A DNA stretch of 57,440 bases from Flavivirga aquimarina (GCF_030540835.1 NZ_JAUOEK010000093.1:1-57440); one strand, 5' to 3'; positions 33,692-43,053 are shown, counted from the first letter of the stretch. The notes: generated by a model not told the origin, from the sequence alone. Numbers and translations: made by a program.

Positions 33692-35554
33692 ATGAACAAA
33701 AAGACAAACGTTTTTGGTGTACTATGTTTTGGTATATCTATGATTGGGTTCGCACAACAGCAAAAAGACTCAACAAAAGTAGAACAATTAGAAGAAGTTG
33801 TTATTACAGATTCGCGTTTTGCGCTAAAGCGTGAAAATTCAGGAAAATCTGTTATTAAAATATCGAAGATCGATATTGAAAGAAACCAAGGAAGAACGGT
33901 TTCAGAATTAATAAATGCACAGTCTGGTATCGAAATTAACGGTAGTAGAAGTAATGCAGGTCAGAATTTAGGTGTATATGCTCGTGGTGGTCGTAATCGC
34001 CAAGTTTTAGTTTTAATTGATGGTATTCAAGTAAGTGATCCATCTCAAATTAATATTGAGTATGATCTTAGACTTCTAAATTTAAATCAAATTGAGTCTA
34101 TTGAAATAATTAAAGGTGCTGCGAGTACTTTATACGGTAGTGGTGCTGCATCGGCAGTAATAAATATTACAACTAAAAAGGCCAGTGCTAAAAAAGTAAA
34201 TGCAATTTTTGCGTCAAGTATTGGAACAAATCAGTCCGAGTCTGACCAAAACTATAATATTGCCGATTTTAATAATAGTGTCGCTATTAGTGGAACTTTA
34301 AATAAGTTTACATATCGTGCCGCATTTAGTAATCAATTTTCTGACGGTCTTTCGGCTGCAATTAGCGATTCTAATGAGAAAGATGTTTATTCAAAATATG
34401 GTGTAGATGTTAATTTAGGCTATAAGTTTAATAACGCTTTTTCTTTAAATGTATACGGTAACTTTACTGATACAAATTCAGAAATTGATGGGTATGATTC
34501 TAATTTTAATTTAGTTGATACTAATGATGAGTTTAATAATGAGCAATCCAGAGTTGGACTTTCATCTAAATTTAAATATAGAAATGGTAGTATTAATATA
34601 AATGCTGCATATAGTGAATATGATAGAGAATTTATATCTAATTTTCCATCTACATTCAAATCAAAAAACTATGTATTAGATGTTTACAATAAATATGTTT
34701 TTGATAAAATGTTTTATACTATAGTTGGTTTAAACGCTATTGAAAACAAAGCTGTATTTGCAAATGATGTAAGATTTACTATTGTAGATCCGTATGCTAA
34801 TTTTGTATATGTATCAGATTTTGGTTTAAATGTTAATGCCGGAGCACGTTTAAATAATCATAGTGACTACGGGTCTCATTTCACATATAACTTAAATCCA
34901 TCATTCATTCTAAAATCTGATGATGACAGCTATACAAAAGTTTTCGGTTCTTTTAGTACTTCTTTTATAACACCATCTTTGTCTCAATTATTTGGTAATT
35001 TCGGAGCTAATCCAGATTTAGACCCAGAAGAAAATAGGACTATAGAGGCTGGTGCTGAATTTAAGCTAAATAACAATTTTAGAGTAACAGGACTTTTCTT
35101 TAATAGAGAAGAGAAAAATACCGTGTTATGGATTGATAGTGGTTATTTAAACGCAACAGATAAATTACATGCTAGGGGTGTAGAGATTGAGGTTAATGCA
35201 ACACCTATTGAAAAATTATCTGTTACTGCTAATTATACGTTTACAGAATACAAAGAAAGTTTAGCACGTAGAATACCAAAACATAAAGGGAATTTGCAAA
35301 TAGGCTACGATTTTTGCAAGACGACTTTTGCATCGTTATCGTACCAATATACACATGATAGATTCGAAAATAGTTTTGTACCTCTATTGGAGAGTTTTAG
35401 CTTGTTTAACTTCTATATAAGTCATACTGCTCTTAAAAATAAAGTAAAATTCTTTGGAGGTATCGATAATATTCTAAATGAAGATTATGAAGATGTTCCG
35501 GGGTATGTAACTAAAGGAAGAAATGCTAGGTTAGGTTTTCAATTGACTCTATAG
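33692..35554 (+). CDS. btuB: Cobalamin TonB-dependent receptor (BtuB-like)
   Basis: 620 residues, the BtuB size class. Signal peptide (to GFAQ), TonB box EEVVIT, plug with INAQSGIEINGSRSNAG and GVYARGGRNRQVLVLIDG, and a barrel ending NARLGFQLTL. It takes corrinoids through the outer membrane. The cobalamin riboswitch immediately upstream settles the ligand. The 251 bp after it hold a perfect 33-bp palindrome and repeat debris. Confidence 0.93.
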   Translation: MNKKTNVFGVLCFGISMIGFAQQQKDSTKVEQLEEVVITDSRFALKRENSGKSVIKISKIDIERNQGRTVSELINAQSGIEINGSRSNAGQNLGVYARGGRNRQVLVLIDGIQVSDPSQINIEYDLRLLNLNQIESIEIIKGAASTLYGSGAASAVINITTKKASAKKVNAIFASSIGTNQSESDQNYNIADFNNSVAISGTLNKFTYRAAFSNQFSDGLSAAISDSNEKDVYSKYGVDVNLGYKFNNAFSLNVYGNFTDTNSEIDGYDSNFNLVDTNDEFNNEQSRVGLSSKFKYRNGSININAAYSEYDREFISNFPSTFKSKNYVLDVYNKYVFDKMFYTIVGLNAIENKAVFANDVRFTIVDPYANFVYVSDFGLNVNAGARLNNHSDYGSHFTYNLNPSFILKSDDDSYTKVFGSFSTSFITPSLSQLFGNFGANPDLDPEENRTIEAGAEFKLNNNFRVTGLFFNREEKNTVLWIDSGYLNATDKLHARGVEIEVNATPIEKLSVTANYTFTEYKESLARRIPKHKGNLQIGYDFCKTTFASLSYQYTHDRFENSFVPLLESFSLFNFYISHTALKNKVKFFGGIDNILNEDYEDVPGYVTKGRNARLGFQLTL

Positions 35555-35709
35555 ATACTTTTTAGACGCTCTTTTTTGTTTTTTAGATTTCTATTTTCAC
35601 TTCACTTCGGCTTTGCTCGGTACAAGTCACCCAGTGACCGTATGGAAATGATAATTTAAATGGCTGTTACAAGATAAATTAGGAGTTTTTTGCGACTAGA
35701 TCACAATAA

Positions 35710-35742
35710 AGACCTGCCAGGTTTTTAAAACCTGGCAGGTCT
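35710..35742. repeat. Perfect palindrome, 15-bp stem (dispersed repeat)
   Basis: AGACCTGCCAGGTTT-TTA-AAACCTGGCAGGTCT. It lies between the convergent btuB and PP-loop ATPase genes. The hairpin could stop transcription from both sides, but its perfection and GC content are those of a dispersed Bacteroidota palindrome. The neighbouring 35590-35640 segment (CACTTCGGCTTTGCTCGG, GTCACCCAGTGAC) is also repeat-like. Confidence 0.6.
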
Positions 35743-35805
35743 AAAAATGAATTCATACTATTCACTACTGTACAAATAATCTGTTATATTTATTTTATGA
35801 TGCAC

Positions 35806-36519
35806 TTAGGGAAGCAGGTCACAATACCAGACACCATAAGCATCTGCTTTACAAATAGAATCATCTGTTTTCGGATTATTATATTCTCTGTATACTTTTT
35901 TACCTATAGTAAACGAAACTGGTTTATTAAAGATGGGGCCATCAAAACAAAAGGTATGAAACTCGCCATTTTCGCCGCATGGATCTACATCTTTAGGTAA
36001 GTTGTCAATAAAATGTTTATCTATAACGGTGCCCACAAAATCTTCACCAAAATATTTAGAATTTGCACAAACAATAATCGTTTTAAAACCCAGATCTAAA
36101 AATTCATAAATAAGTTCTTTGGTGTCACGCTTCCAAATAGGAAATACTGCTTTTAGGCCTACATCTGCTAATTGCTTTTCGCGATATGCCTTTAAATCTT
36201 CAAGGAAAATATCACCAAATGCACTATGAGTAAATCCGTCATCCTTTAAACGGGTAACAGTTTCTGTCATTTTTTGCTCGTAAATTTCCATGCTTGGCAT
36301 TTCGGGCAATTCAATAAGGCTCGATTTTATATTTAATGCATTTGTTTGCGCTAGTAATAACTCTTTTCTAAGCCCATGCATAGATACCCGATTGTAATGG
36401 CTATTTACTGTAGTAATTAGTTCATCAACGGCATAACGTTTGTCTCGAAGTAAATGATAAAGTGCTAATGCAGAGTCTTTTCCAGAACTCCAATTAAAAT
36501 AGGTTTTTATTTTATTCAA
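35806..36519 (-). CDS. Dph6-like PP-loop ATPase, copy 2
   Basis: 237 residues. PP-loop NWSSGKDSALALYHLL, AFGDIFLEDLKAYRE and CGENGEFHTFCFDG, the same family as 28988-29644 but clearly diverged. It also has a longer C-terminus with two Cys (SICKADAYGVWYCDLLP). Start is TTG at 36519. It ends the cobalamin locus. The two copies may act on different substrates. Confidence 0.85.
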   Translation of the reverse strand: MNKIKTYFNWSSGKDSALALYHLLRDKRYAVDELITTVNSHYNRVSMHGLRKELLLAQTNALNIKSSLIELPEMPSMEIYEQKMTETVTRLKDDGFTHSAFGDIFLEDLKAYREKQLADVGLKAVFPIWKRDTKELIYEFLDLGFKTIIVCANSKYFGEDFVGTVIDKHFIDNLPKDVDPCGENGEFHTFCFDGPIFNKPVSFTIGKKVYREYNNPKTDDSICKADAYGVWYCDLLP

Positions 36520-36532
36520 GTAACTATTTTTA

Positions 36533-38008
36533 TTATTTCACAAAATAATCACTATCTATATACATATCTCTTTCAAATTTATTATCAAGAGCTTTAATAT
36601 CTATTTCTTTAGAAAAAGAAGCTGCCTTCTTTGCTATGCTAGATTTAGTTGTAACACCTCTTATATCATCAAGTGCCGCTTTTAAAACAGCTTCATTTTC
36701 ATCACCAAATGGTAAAATAGCATTCCAGAATTCGTATTCTTTCACTTCAATATCAGGAGAAAATCCTTGGGTGTAATCACTTTCTCCATTTTTATTAAAT
36801 ATTTGAAAAACGATAGGTTGCATGGCGTTTAGGTGATTAGGGTTGGCAGTAGATTGCTCTATATAATCGGACGAAGGCGAATCATACAATGTAATGGAAC
36901 CAACATTTTTCCCATACGTTGTAGTTCCAACTAGTGTTACGTTGTCAATAAAAGGTCTAAGCCCATTTATAACCATTTCACTAGCTGAAGCTGTATTACC
37001 AGATATTAAAATATACAATCTACTACTAAGTGTATTTAACCTGTTAATTGCTTGTTCTCCAGTTTTATTACCATTTGCATCATATACATTAAGTGTATTC
37101 TGAAAATCATAAAAACCATCACTATCACTATGTTTAGAATTAAATTTTAAATCTGCAAACCTGTCTGTACCGGCACCAGCATAAATCATACTAGCTAAAT
37201 ATGCAGAAGTTCCTACAGAACCACCACTATTAATTCTCAAATCAAGTATTAATTCTTCAATATTCTCATTTTTGAAAAATAAAAAAGCGTCGTTCAGTTC
37301 ATCATTATATGATGACCTAAAGGCATTATAGAGCAAGTAACCAACTTTTTTGCCATTTATATTGTCAAACACTTTTGTTAAAAAAACCGGATCTTCAACC
37401 AAAACAACAGCTGTAATAGTTTTTTCCTCAATAAATGTTAATGTTCCACCACTTTCAGAAACAAAAGAAAGGGTAACTGTCTCGTCGAACAAACTCTCTG
37501 TAATATCCTCAAAATTTGTCGTGTTTACTGTAACACCGTTTATGGCATTAATAATATCACCTCTATTAATGTTTGCAGCACTTGCAGGAGAATTATCTGC
37601 AACATGTCTTACATATATAATAACATCACCATCATTATTTATTTGAACAGATTGATATTCAATACCGTGAGATAACGAAATACCTTGAAATTGTTGTTGT
37701 TGCACGATATAATCGTCAATAAACCAGGAAAACCTATCGGTTACTTCTGGTTGATATATTAGGCTGTTAAATAAATCGTTAGGAGTATCGAATTGTCCCA
37801 AATAAGCTTGATACTCGGCATTATTATCATCTTTAGTGTCTGCTAGGTCAGAAACTTGAGACTGCCAATTATACCATGAATTCATGCCTTTCCAAACAAA
37901 ATCGTTTATATCAACTGTAGAAGTTGTAATATCATCATTATCTTCAAAACAACTTGTTGTTAAAAAGGCAAGTGTAACTAGTAAAATTGGGGCTTTAAAA
38001 TATTTCAT
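36533..38008 (-). CDS. S41-family (C-terminal processing) protease lipoprotein
   Basis: 491 residues. Lipoprotein signal (LTTSC), an N-terminal helical domain, a PDZ domain (SPASAANINRGDIINAING) and the S41 catalytic domain with ILISGNTASASEMVINGL (Ser nucleophile in the SASE segment) and GTTTYGKNVGS (general-base Lys). It degrades or trims envelope proteins in the periplasm. It lies 14 bp after the PP-loop gene in transcription direction reversed, so it is read first. The 280-bp gap upstream includes GAACTCGTTTAACG, a fragment of the 15188 element's end. Confidence 0.88.
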   Translation of the reverse strand: MKYFKAPILLVTLAFLTTSCFEDNDDITTSTVDINDFVWKGMNSWYNWQSQVSDLADTKDDNNAEYQAYLGQFDTPNDLFNSLIYQPEVTDRFSWFIDDYIVQQQQFQGISLSHGIEYQSVQINNDGDVIIYVRHVADNSPASAANINRGDIINAINGVTVNTTNFEDITESLFDETVTLSFVSESGGTLTFIEEKTITAVVLVEDPVFLTKVFDNINGKKVGYLLYNAFRSSYNDELNDAFLFFKNENIEELILDLRINSGGSVGTSAYLASMIYAGAGTDRFADLKFNSKHSDSDGFYDFQNTLNVYDANGNKTGEQAINRLNTLSSRLYILISGNTASASEMVINGLRPFIDNVTLVGTTTYGKNVGSITLYDSPSSDYIEQSTANPNHLNAMQPIVFQIFNKNGESDYTQGFSPDIEVKEYEFWNAILPFGDENEAVLKAALDDIRGVTTKSSIAKKAASFSKEIDIKALDNKFERDMYIDSDYFVK

Positions 38009-38288
38009 AGCTGTTTTTTATAGGGGAACTCGTTTAACGTTTTTTTTGCAGCATCCTTATTTTGACTTTTTATCGTAACGTATATGCTATTCAAAAAAGA
38101 CTCTATAAAGACACAAAATTTTAAATCTTTGCATAAAACAAAAACTTTAAATAAGTTCTTTAGTCTTTAAAACCATAAATTTACTTACATTATTGTATAA
38201 TAAAAAAAATATTGTAACAAATCTGAAACTAGTTCGTCGTAATACCAAATAGCAATAATAAGCTTTTTATAACTAAACAAAACCATTA
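38009..38288. other. Divergent intergenic region, S41 protease / ECF sigma
   Basis: 280 bp between the S41 protease gene and the plus-strand sigma factor. It must hold both promoters. A fragment GAACTCGTTTAACG (about 38027-38040) matches the end of the 15188 element. No convincing TAnnTTTG box with a -33 partner was found. Confidence 0.3.
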
Positions 38289-38798
38289 ATGACTCAAGTA
38301 GAGTTTTTAAATATTGTAATGCCTTTTAAAGATAAAGTCTTTCGTTTAGCAAAACGATTACTTGTATCTACTGAAGAAGCCGAGGATGCTACGCAGGAGG
38401 TTTTGTTAAGATTATGGAATAATAAAAAGAAGATACAGGAGTATAAAAATGTAGAGGCTTTTTCTATGACTATGACTAAAAATTTTTGTTTTGATAAATT
38501 AAAATCTAAACAGGCACAAAATTTAAAAATTGTACATAGTAATTATGAGGACGGTAATACATCATTGCAAAAGCAAGTAGAATTGAATGATAGTGTCGAT
38601 TGGGTATCGAAAATTATTGAAGAATTACCCGAGCAACAAAAAATAATAATTCAACTGCGAGATATAGAAGAATATGATTTAGATGAGATTGCTAAAATGC
38701 TAAATATGAATAATACGGCAGTACGTGTAAACTTATCGAGAGCAAGAAAAACAATAAGAGAAAAATTAACTAGTACACATAAGTATGGTATTAAATAA
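38289..38798 (+). CDS. ECF RNA polymerase sigma factor
   Basis: 169 residues. Region 2 (VMPFKDKVFRLAKRLLVSTEEAEDATQEVLLRLW) and region 4 (LPEQQKIIIQLRDIEEYDLDEIAKMLNMN, then VNLSRARKTIREKL) are intact. It overlaps the following putative anti-sigma gene by 14 bp. Together with two DUF4252 proteins it forms the sigma/anti-sigma/DUF4252 unit common in flavobacteria, of unknown signal. Confidence 0.9.
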   Translation: MTQVEFLNIVMPFKDKVFRLAKRLLVSTEEAEDATQEVLLRLWNNKKKIQEYKNVEAFSMTMTKNFCFDKLKSKQAQNLKIVHSNYEDGNTSLQKQVELNDSVDWVSKIIEELPEQQKIIIQLRDIEEYDLDEIAKMLNMNNTAVRVNLSRARKTIREKLTSTHKYGIK

Positions 38799-39285
38799 TA
38801 TAGAAAAATTACTAGATAAGTATGAAAACGGTGAAACAAGCCTAAAAGAAGAGCAGCAGTTAAAACACTATTTTTCACAAGAGACTGTAGCGCCACATTT
38901 AGAAATGTATAAACCTATGTTCGCATATTTTTTGGTAAACCAACAAGAACAATTTACTAAGGACGTACCATTAAATCCCGATAGTTATCGGGACAAACGT
39001 ACTTTTAATTACAAATGGATTTCCGTTGCTGCAGTAGCTGTTCTTATGTTAGGGTTTTATTTTAAAGAACCAATAGTTTCTTCGTATGAAGCATACGCAT
39101 ATGGAACTTTTAATAAACCTGAAAAAGCGCTTAACGAAGTAACAAAATCGTTAGCAATGATTTCAAGTCATTTTAATAAAGGAACTTCTACGGTAGGGTA
39201 TCTTAACGAAGTAAACAAAGGAACATCTACACTTGGTTACCTTAATGAAATTGAAAACACAACAAGTATAATTTTTAAAAATTAA
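38785..39285 (+). CDS. Putative anti-sigma factor, membrane-anchored
   Basis: 166 residues. Cytoplasmic N-terminus (IEKLLDKYENGETSLKEEQQLKHYF, the usual anti-sigma start), a membrane helix (WISVAAVAVLMLGFYF) and a short extracytoplasmic tail. The tail has a 15-residue direct repeat, NKGTSTVGYLNEV / NKGTSTLGYLNEI. Its codons 65-70 are supplied by the palindrome TCCCGATAGTTATCGGGA (38976-38993), a dispersed repeat that has been kept in frame (NPDSYRD). Close overlap with the sigma gene supports the assignment. Confidence 0.78.
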   Translation: MVLNNIEKLLDKYENGETSLKEEQQLKHYFSQETVAPHLEMYKPMFAYFLVNQQEQFTKDVPLNPDSYRDKRTFNYKWISVAAVAVLMLGFYFKEPIVSSYEAYAYGTFNKPEKALNEVTKSLAMISSHFNKGTSTVGYLNEVNKGTSTLGYLNEIENTTSIIFKN

Positions 39286-39302
39286 CGATTAAAGACAAGA
39301 AA

Positions 39303-39896
39303 ATGAAAACAATAATAAATTTTAATAAAGAAAAGATGAATAAGAAAGTAATTGTATTAATATCGGCATTGATGTTATTACCATTGATGGGGATGGCTCA
39401 AAATATTTTTGATAAGTATAGTGATAATTCTGATGTTACTTATGTATCGATTAAACCTAAAATGTTTCAAATGATAGCAAAAATGGGTATTAATGTAGAA
39501 GATGCAGAGGCTAAAGCTTATATGGATATGGTAAAAAGCATCACCAGTTTTAAAACCATTGTAACAGATAACAAGGCTATTTCGGGAGATATTCAAAAAT
39601 GGGTAAGATCTCGTTCAAGCTCTTTAGAAGAGTTAATGGAAGTAAAAGATGATGGAACCGAAGTCAAGTTTTATGTAAAAGAAGGTAAAGATTCAGACCA
39701 TGTAAAAGAACTTTTAATCTTTGTTAATGGTATTGATAAAGTCATGAAAGGACAAGGAGTAGAAATTAATGGAGAAAACAGGAAAATAGAAACAGTAGTT
39801 GTATCGCTTACAGGAGACATAAATTTAAATGAAATCTCTAAGCTTACCGATAAAATGAATATTCCTGGAGGTAAACATCTGGAAAAAAAGAACTAA
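39303..39896 (+). CDS. DUF4252 protein, copy 1
   Basis: 197 residues (186 if begun at the internal ATG 39336, which would put the signal peptide MNKKVIVLISALMLLPLMGMAQ at the N-terminus; this start is equally plausible). DUF4252 features: DVTYVSIKPKMFQMIAKMG and VKELLIFVNGIDKVMKG, with a final GGKHLEKK. Exported to the periplasm, function unknown. It is in the ECF sigma operon and is probably its target. Confidence 0.8.
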   Translation: MKTIINFNKEKMNKKVIVLISALMLLPLMGMAQNIFDKYSDNSDVTYVSIKPKMFQMIAKMGINVEDAEAKAYMDMVKSITSFKTIVTDNKAISGDIQKWVRSRSSSLEELMEVKDDGTEVKFYVKEGKDSDHVKELLIFVNGIDKVMKGQGVEINGENRKIETVVVSLTGDINLNEISKLTDKMNIPGGKHLEKKN

Positions 39897-39911
39897 AAAG
39901 AATCATCAATC

Positions 39912-40454
39912 ATGCAACAATCAATCAAACGTATATTTTACACTTTATTTACAGCAGTTATTTTAACAAGCTGCGGGAATGGAGTAAGCTTACAACGCTA
40001 TTTTGTAGATAATCAGGAATCGGACAATTTTATATCTCAAGATGTACCATTATCTATGGTTAAATTAGACAAATCTAATTTTACAGAAGAGCAAAATGAT
40101 GCTTATAATTCGGTAAAACGATTAAATTTTTTAGCCTATAAAACGACTGAAACAAATACAGAAACTTATCATGCGGAATTAGCTAAAGTTAAAACTATTT
40201 TAAATGATGGTAAGTACAACGATCTTATGGAGTTTAGTGATAAGGGAAGAAAAATTGTTGTAAAATATATTGGAACAGATGATGAAGCGGATGAAGTCGT
40301 TGTTTTTGGAAGTGCTAAAGAATTAGGTTTTGGTATTGTTCGGGTGCTGGGAGATAATATGAGTCCAGATAGAATGGTTACGCTATTTACCGCTTTGCAA
40401 ACAGCTAATGTTGATGAGAACCAAATACAAGATATTATGAAATTCTTTAAATAA
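39912..40454 (+). CDS. DUF4252 lipoprotein, copy 2
   Basis: 180 residues. Lipoprotein signal (AVILTSC), then DUF4252-type SLQRYFVDNQESDNF, LSMVKLD and EVVVFGSAKELGFGIVRVLG. It is diverged from copy 1 and membrane-attached. It lies 15 bp downstream, the last gene of the sigma operon, and is followed by a terminator at 40533. Confidence 0.8.
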   Translation: MQQSIKRIFYTLFTAVILTSCGNGVSLQRYFVDNQESDNFISQDVPLSMVKLDKSNFTEEQNDAYNSVKRLNFLAYKTTETNTETYHAELAKVKTILNDGKYNDLMEFSDKGRKIVVKYIGTDDEADEVVVFGSAKELGFGIVRVLGDNMSPDRMVTLFTALQTANVDENQIQDIMKFFK

Positions 40455-40532
40455 TATATAGTTATGTTAATATAAAAAGAGGATGTCTCTTTTATTTAAA
40501 GATTACCATTCTTGCGTTGCAGGAAAAAAGAA

Positions 40533-40562
40533 AGGTTTGTCGATTTGACAAGCCTTTTTTAT
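40533..40562 (+). terminator. Rho-independent terminator of the sigma/DUF4252 operon
   Basis: AGGTTTGTC-GATTT-GACAAGCCT stem (one G-U) followed by six T. It lies 78 bp after the last DUF4252 gene. Confidence 0.75.
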
Positions 40563-40637
40563 ATTAACCTGATTTCTATGATATAAGAACAAGTCTGTTT
40601 AAGGTGTGAAAGCCAATATTATAAGGTGTTTGTCGCC

Positions 40638-40698
40638 TTGAGCGCAGTCGAAAGGTCATTAAAATTCACAAGTTTAAATAGGTTTCGACTGCGCTCAA
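40638..40698. repeat. 16-bp inverted repeat, TTGAGCGCAGTCGAAA family
   Basis: TTGAGCGCAGTCGAAA (40638-40653) and its exact complement (40683-40698) around a 29-bp AT-rich loop, followed by CCTGACACAAATT. It is a dispersed flavobacterial repeat. It fills the convergent gap between the DUF4252 operon and the small membrane-protein gene, so it could also block read-through. The 40455-40762 gap contains no gene. Confidence 0.65.
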
Positions 40699-40762
40699 CC
40701 TGACACAAATTGTAAATTGCTATTTTTTAATGAAATACGATTATCTTTATGTCGAACTCAAG

Positions 40763-40972
40763 TTATATTGAATCATTTTGATTTTCTAGTTCTTTTTTAT
40801 CGTCTTCTTTTGGATTCATTTTTATATAAAGCAGATTCCCAATAACAGCAAAGAATATAAGGGTAAGAATTGTTAAAACAATAAAATTATTCAGGATATC
40901 CAAAATTCCGGCAATAAAAATACCACTGGCCGTAAGACCACAAAGTAATAAAGACTGTTTATCGGTTAGCAT
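40763..40972 (-). CDS. Small two-helix membrane protein
   Basis: 69 residues with two hydrophobic helices (LLLCGLTASGIFIAGILDIL and FIVLTILTLIFFAVIGNLLYI) and a charged C-terminal tail. It follows purB by 10 bp on the same strand, so it is co-transcribed. Its length and layout are typical of a conserved small flavobacterial hypothetical; the function is unknown. Confidence 0.65.
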   Translation of the reverse strand: MLTDKQSLLLCGLTASGIFIAGILDILNNFIVLTILTLIFFAVIGNLLYIKMNPKEDDKKELENQNDSI

Positions 40973-40982
40973 AATCTAATTT

Positions 40983-42326
40983 TTAAATTCCTGTATAATT
41001 ACTAGGTGTAATACGTTTTAATTCTTCTTTTATTGTATTAGAGACTTCTAAAGTATCTATAAAATTAGAAATAGAATCCTGATTAATCTTTGTATTCGTT
41101 CTGGTTAAACCTTTTAATGCTTCATAAGGATTAGGGTATGCTTCACGACGTAGAATGGTTTGAATCGCTTCAGCAACAACCGCCCAGTTATTTTCTAAAT
41201 CTTCAGCAAATTTAGCTTCATTTAAAAGCAATTTATCAAGACCTTTTAAAGTGGATTTAAAACCTATAAGTGTATGTCCAAAAGGCACTCCAACATTACG
41301 TAAAACGGTACTGTCTGTTAAATCACGCTGTAATCTGGAAATAGGAAGTTTTGCCGATAAATGTTCGAAAATAGCATTGGCAATACCTAAATTACCTTCA
41401 CTATTTTCAAAATCAATAGGGTTTACTTTATGAGGCATAGCAGAACTACCAACTTCACCTGCTTTAATTTTTTGTTTAAAATAATCCATAGAGACATAAG
41501 TCCAAATATCTCTGTCTAAATCAATTAAAATAGTATTTATGCGTTTTAAGGTATCAAACAATGCAGCCATATGGTCGTAATGCTCAATTTGAGTTGTTGG
41601 AAATGAATGTTGTAATCCTAGTTTTTCCTGTACAAATTTAGAACCAAATGCTTTCCAATCTATATTAGGATACGCAACATGATGTGCATTAAAATTACCG
41701 GTAGCCCCACCAAATTTAGCAGCACCCGGTATATCATTTAATAAATTAAACTGTTCTTCTAAACGTTTTACAAAAACCTCAATTTCTTTTCCTAAACGGG
41801 TAGGGGAAGCTGGTTGCCCGTGTGTTCTGGCAAGCATAGATATTGATGCCCAGTCTTGAGATAGTGCTTTTAATTTATTTAAAACATTAAAATATTCGGG
41901 AACGTATACATCGTTCATCGCTTCCTTAATGCTTAAAGGAATAGCTGTGTTATTAATGTCTTGAGAGGTTAATCCGAAATGAATAAATTCTTTATACTCA
42001 GAAAGGTTTAAAGCATCAAATTTTTCTTTTATAAAATATTCAACAGCCTTAACATCGTGGTTTGTAACGCTTTCTATTTTCTTAATAGCTAAGGCATCTG
42101 CTTCAGAGAAATCTTTATAAATGTTTCTTAAGTCATCAAAAATAGCAGTGTCAATATTTTTTAGCTGTGGTAATGGAATTTCACAAAGCGTAATAAAGTA
42201 TTCAATTTCAACTAAAACACGATATTTTATAAGTGCTTCCTCAGAAAAATAAGGCGCTAATTCGTTAACTTTATTTCTATATCGTCCATCAATTGGAGAG
42301 ACGGCATTTAATGATGATAATGACAT
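40983..42326 (-). CDS. purB: Adenylosuccinate lyase
   Basis: 447 residues. N-terminal SPIDGRYR, active-site TSQDINNTAI, HGQPASPTRLGKE and the superfamily signature GSSAMPHKVNPIDFEN (catalytic Ser in the flexible loop). It catalyses two steps of purine synthesis (SAICAR to AICAR, adenylosuccinate to AMP). A good -7 box lies 24 bp upstream. Confidence 0.96.
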   Translation of the reverse strand: MSLSSLNAVSPIDGRYRNKVNELAPYFSEEALIKYRVLVEIEYFITLCEIPLPQLKNIDTAIFDDLRNIYKDFSEADALAIKKIESVTNHDVKAVEYFIKEKFDALNLSEYKEFIHFGLTSQDINNTAIPLSIKEAMNDVYVPEYFNVLNKLKALSQDWASISMLARTHGQPASPTRLGKEIEVFVKRLEEQFNLLNDIPGAAKFGGATGNFNAHHVAYPNIDWKAFGSKFVQEKLGLQHSFPTTQIEHYDHMAALFDTLKRINTILIDLDRDIWTYVSMDYFKQKIKAGEVGSSAMPHKVNPIDFENSEGNLGIANAIFEHLSAKLPISRLQRDLTDSTVLRNVGVPFGHTLIGFKSTLKGLDKLLLNEAKFAEDLENNWAVVAEAIQTILRREAYPNPYEALKGLTRTNTKINQDSISNFIDTLEVSNTIKEELKRITPSNYTGI

Positions 42327-42349
42327 TGTAGTACAATTTTTTGAAGTTG

Positions 42350-42357
42350 CAAAGATA
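42350..42357 (-). promoter_or_regulatory. -7 promoter box of purB
   Basis: TATCTTTG on the minus strand, matching TAnnTTTG; transcription would start roughly 19 nt before the purB ATG. It is the same octamer as the rmuC box. Confidence 0.55.
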
Positions 42358-42442
42358 CGTTTTTTAGCCTGAAGAAGGAATATAGAAGTTGCAGAAGTTT
42401 ATTCAAAATTTAGTAATTATTTTGAGTTTTGTGTTTTTAACC

Positions 42443-43009
42443 TTATGCTATTTTTGTTTTTTGAAGAATACGGCGAGCTCGTGCTTTAAAACCAGCACTT
42501 TGTTTTGGGAAATCTTGTTTTAAAATCTGCACTAATTCCGGATGAATCCAATCATAGTCTTTTCCAAAAAGAAACAACGAATCCATGGCATACGCTTTTG
42601 GTGCTACTTTTTGGTCACTAATCATCCAATCAAAACAGGCTTCAATAATACGTTCTCTATATTCTGGATTTAATGTTTTTTTTATGGTATTAGGTTCTTT
42701 AGAATAATATGCTTTAGAAATATGTTCACAAATTTTAGAGACAGGGCGTACAGACGAATCTAAATGAACTTTACCAATGTTTTTAGTAAATATGTCTAAG
42801 TAGGGCACTATGGCATAAATATATTTTGCACAAACAAACTCCAGAACCCAGGCTGCACGGCACGATACTTTATCGTCTACCATAAATAGGATGTCTATTA
42901 GTTTTGGGAGCAAACTCATATCATTTAAAACAATATTGGCATATTTTGTACGGTTTTCGCGAGAGGCGTTTATATAGCTTAATTCTTTGTAGAATTCTTC
43001 TAAGGTCAT
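42443..43009 (-). CDS. HEAT-like helical protein
   Basis: 188 residues, all helical, with HEAT/ARM-like units: LSLLPKLIDILFMVDDKVSCRAAWVLEFVCAKY, IVPYLDIFTKNI and ICEHISKAYY. Homologues are often labelled adenylosuccinate lyase only because they lie next to purB. Nothing of the lyase active site is present. Possibly an adaptor; the function is unknown. Confidence 0.7.
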   Translation of the reverse strand: MTLEEFYKELSYINASRENRTKYANIVLNDMSLLPKLIDILFMVDDKVSCRAAWVLEFVCAKYIYAIVPYLDIFTKNIGKVHLDSSVRPVSKICEHISKAYYSKEPNTIKKTLNPEYRERIIEACFDWMISDQKVAPKAYAMDSLFLFGKDYDWIHPELVQILKQDFPKQSAGFKARARRILQKTKIA

Positions 43010-43053
43010 ATAATAATTTTGTCTATTTTTAGATTTCTAAAATAGTAGTTATT

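Noticed and set aside
42443-43009. Second adenylosuccinate lyase
   Set aside because: The protein is helical HEAT-like, 188 residues, with none of the lyase signature; the label elsewhere comes from adjacency to purB.
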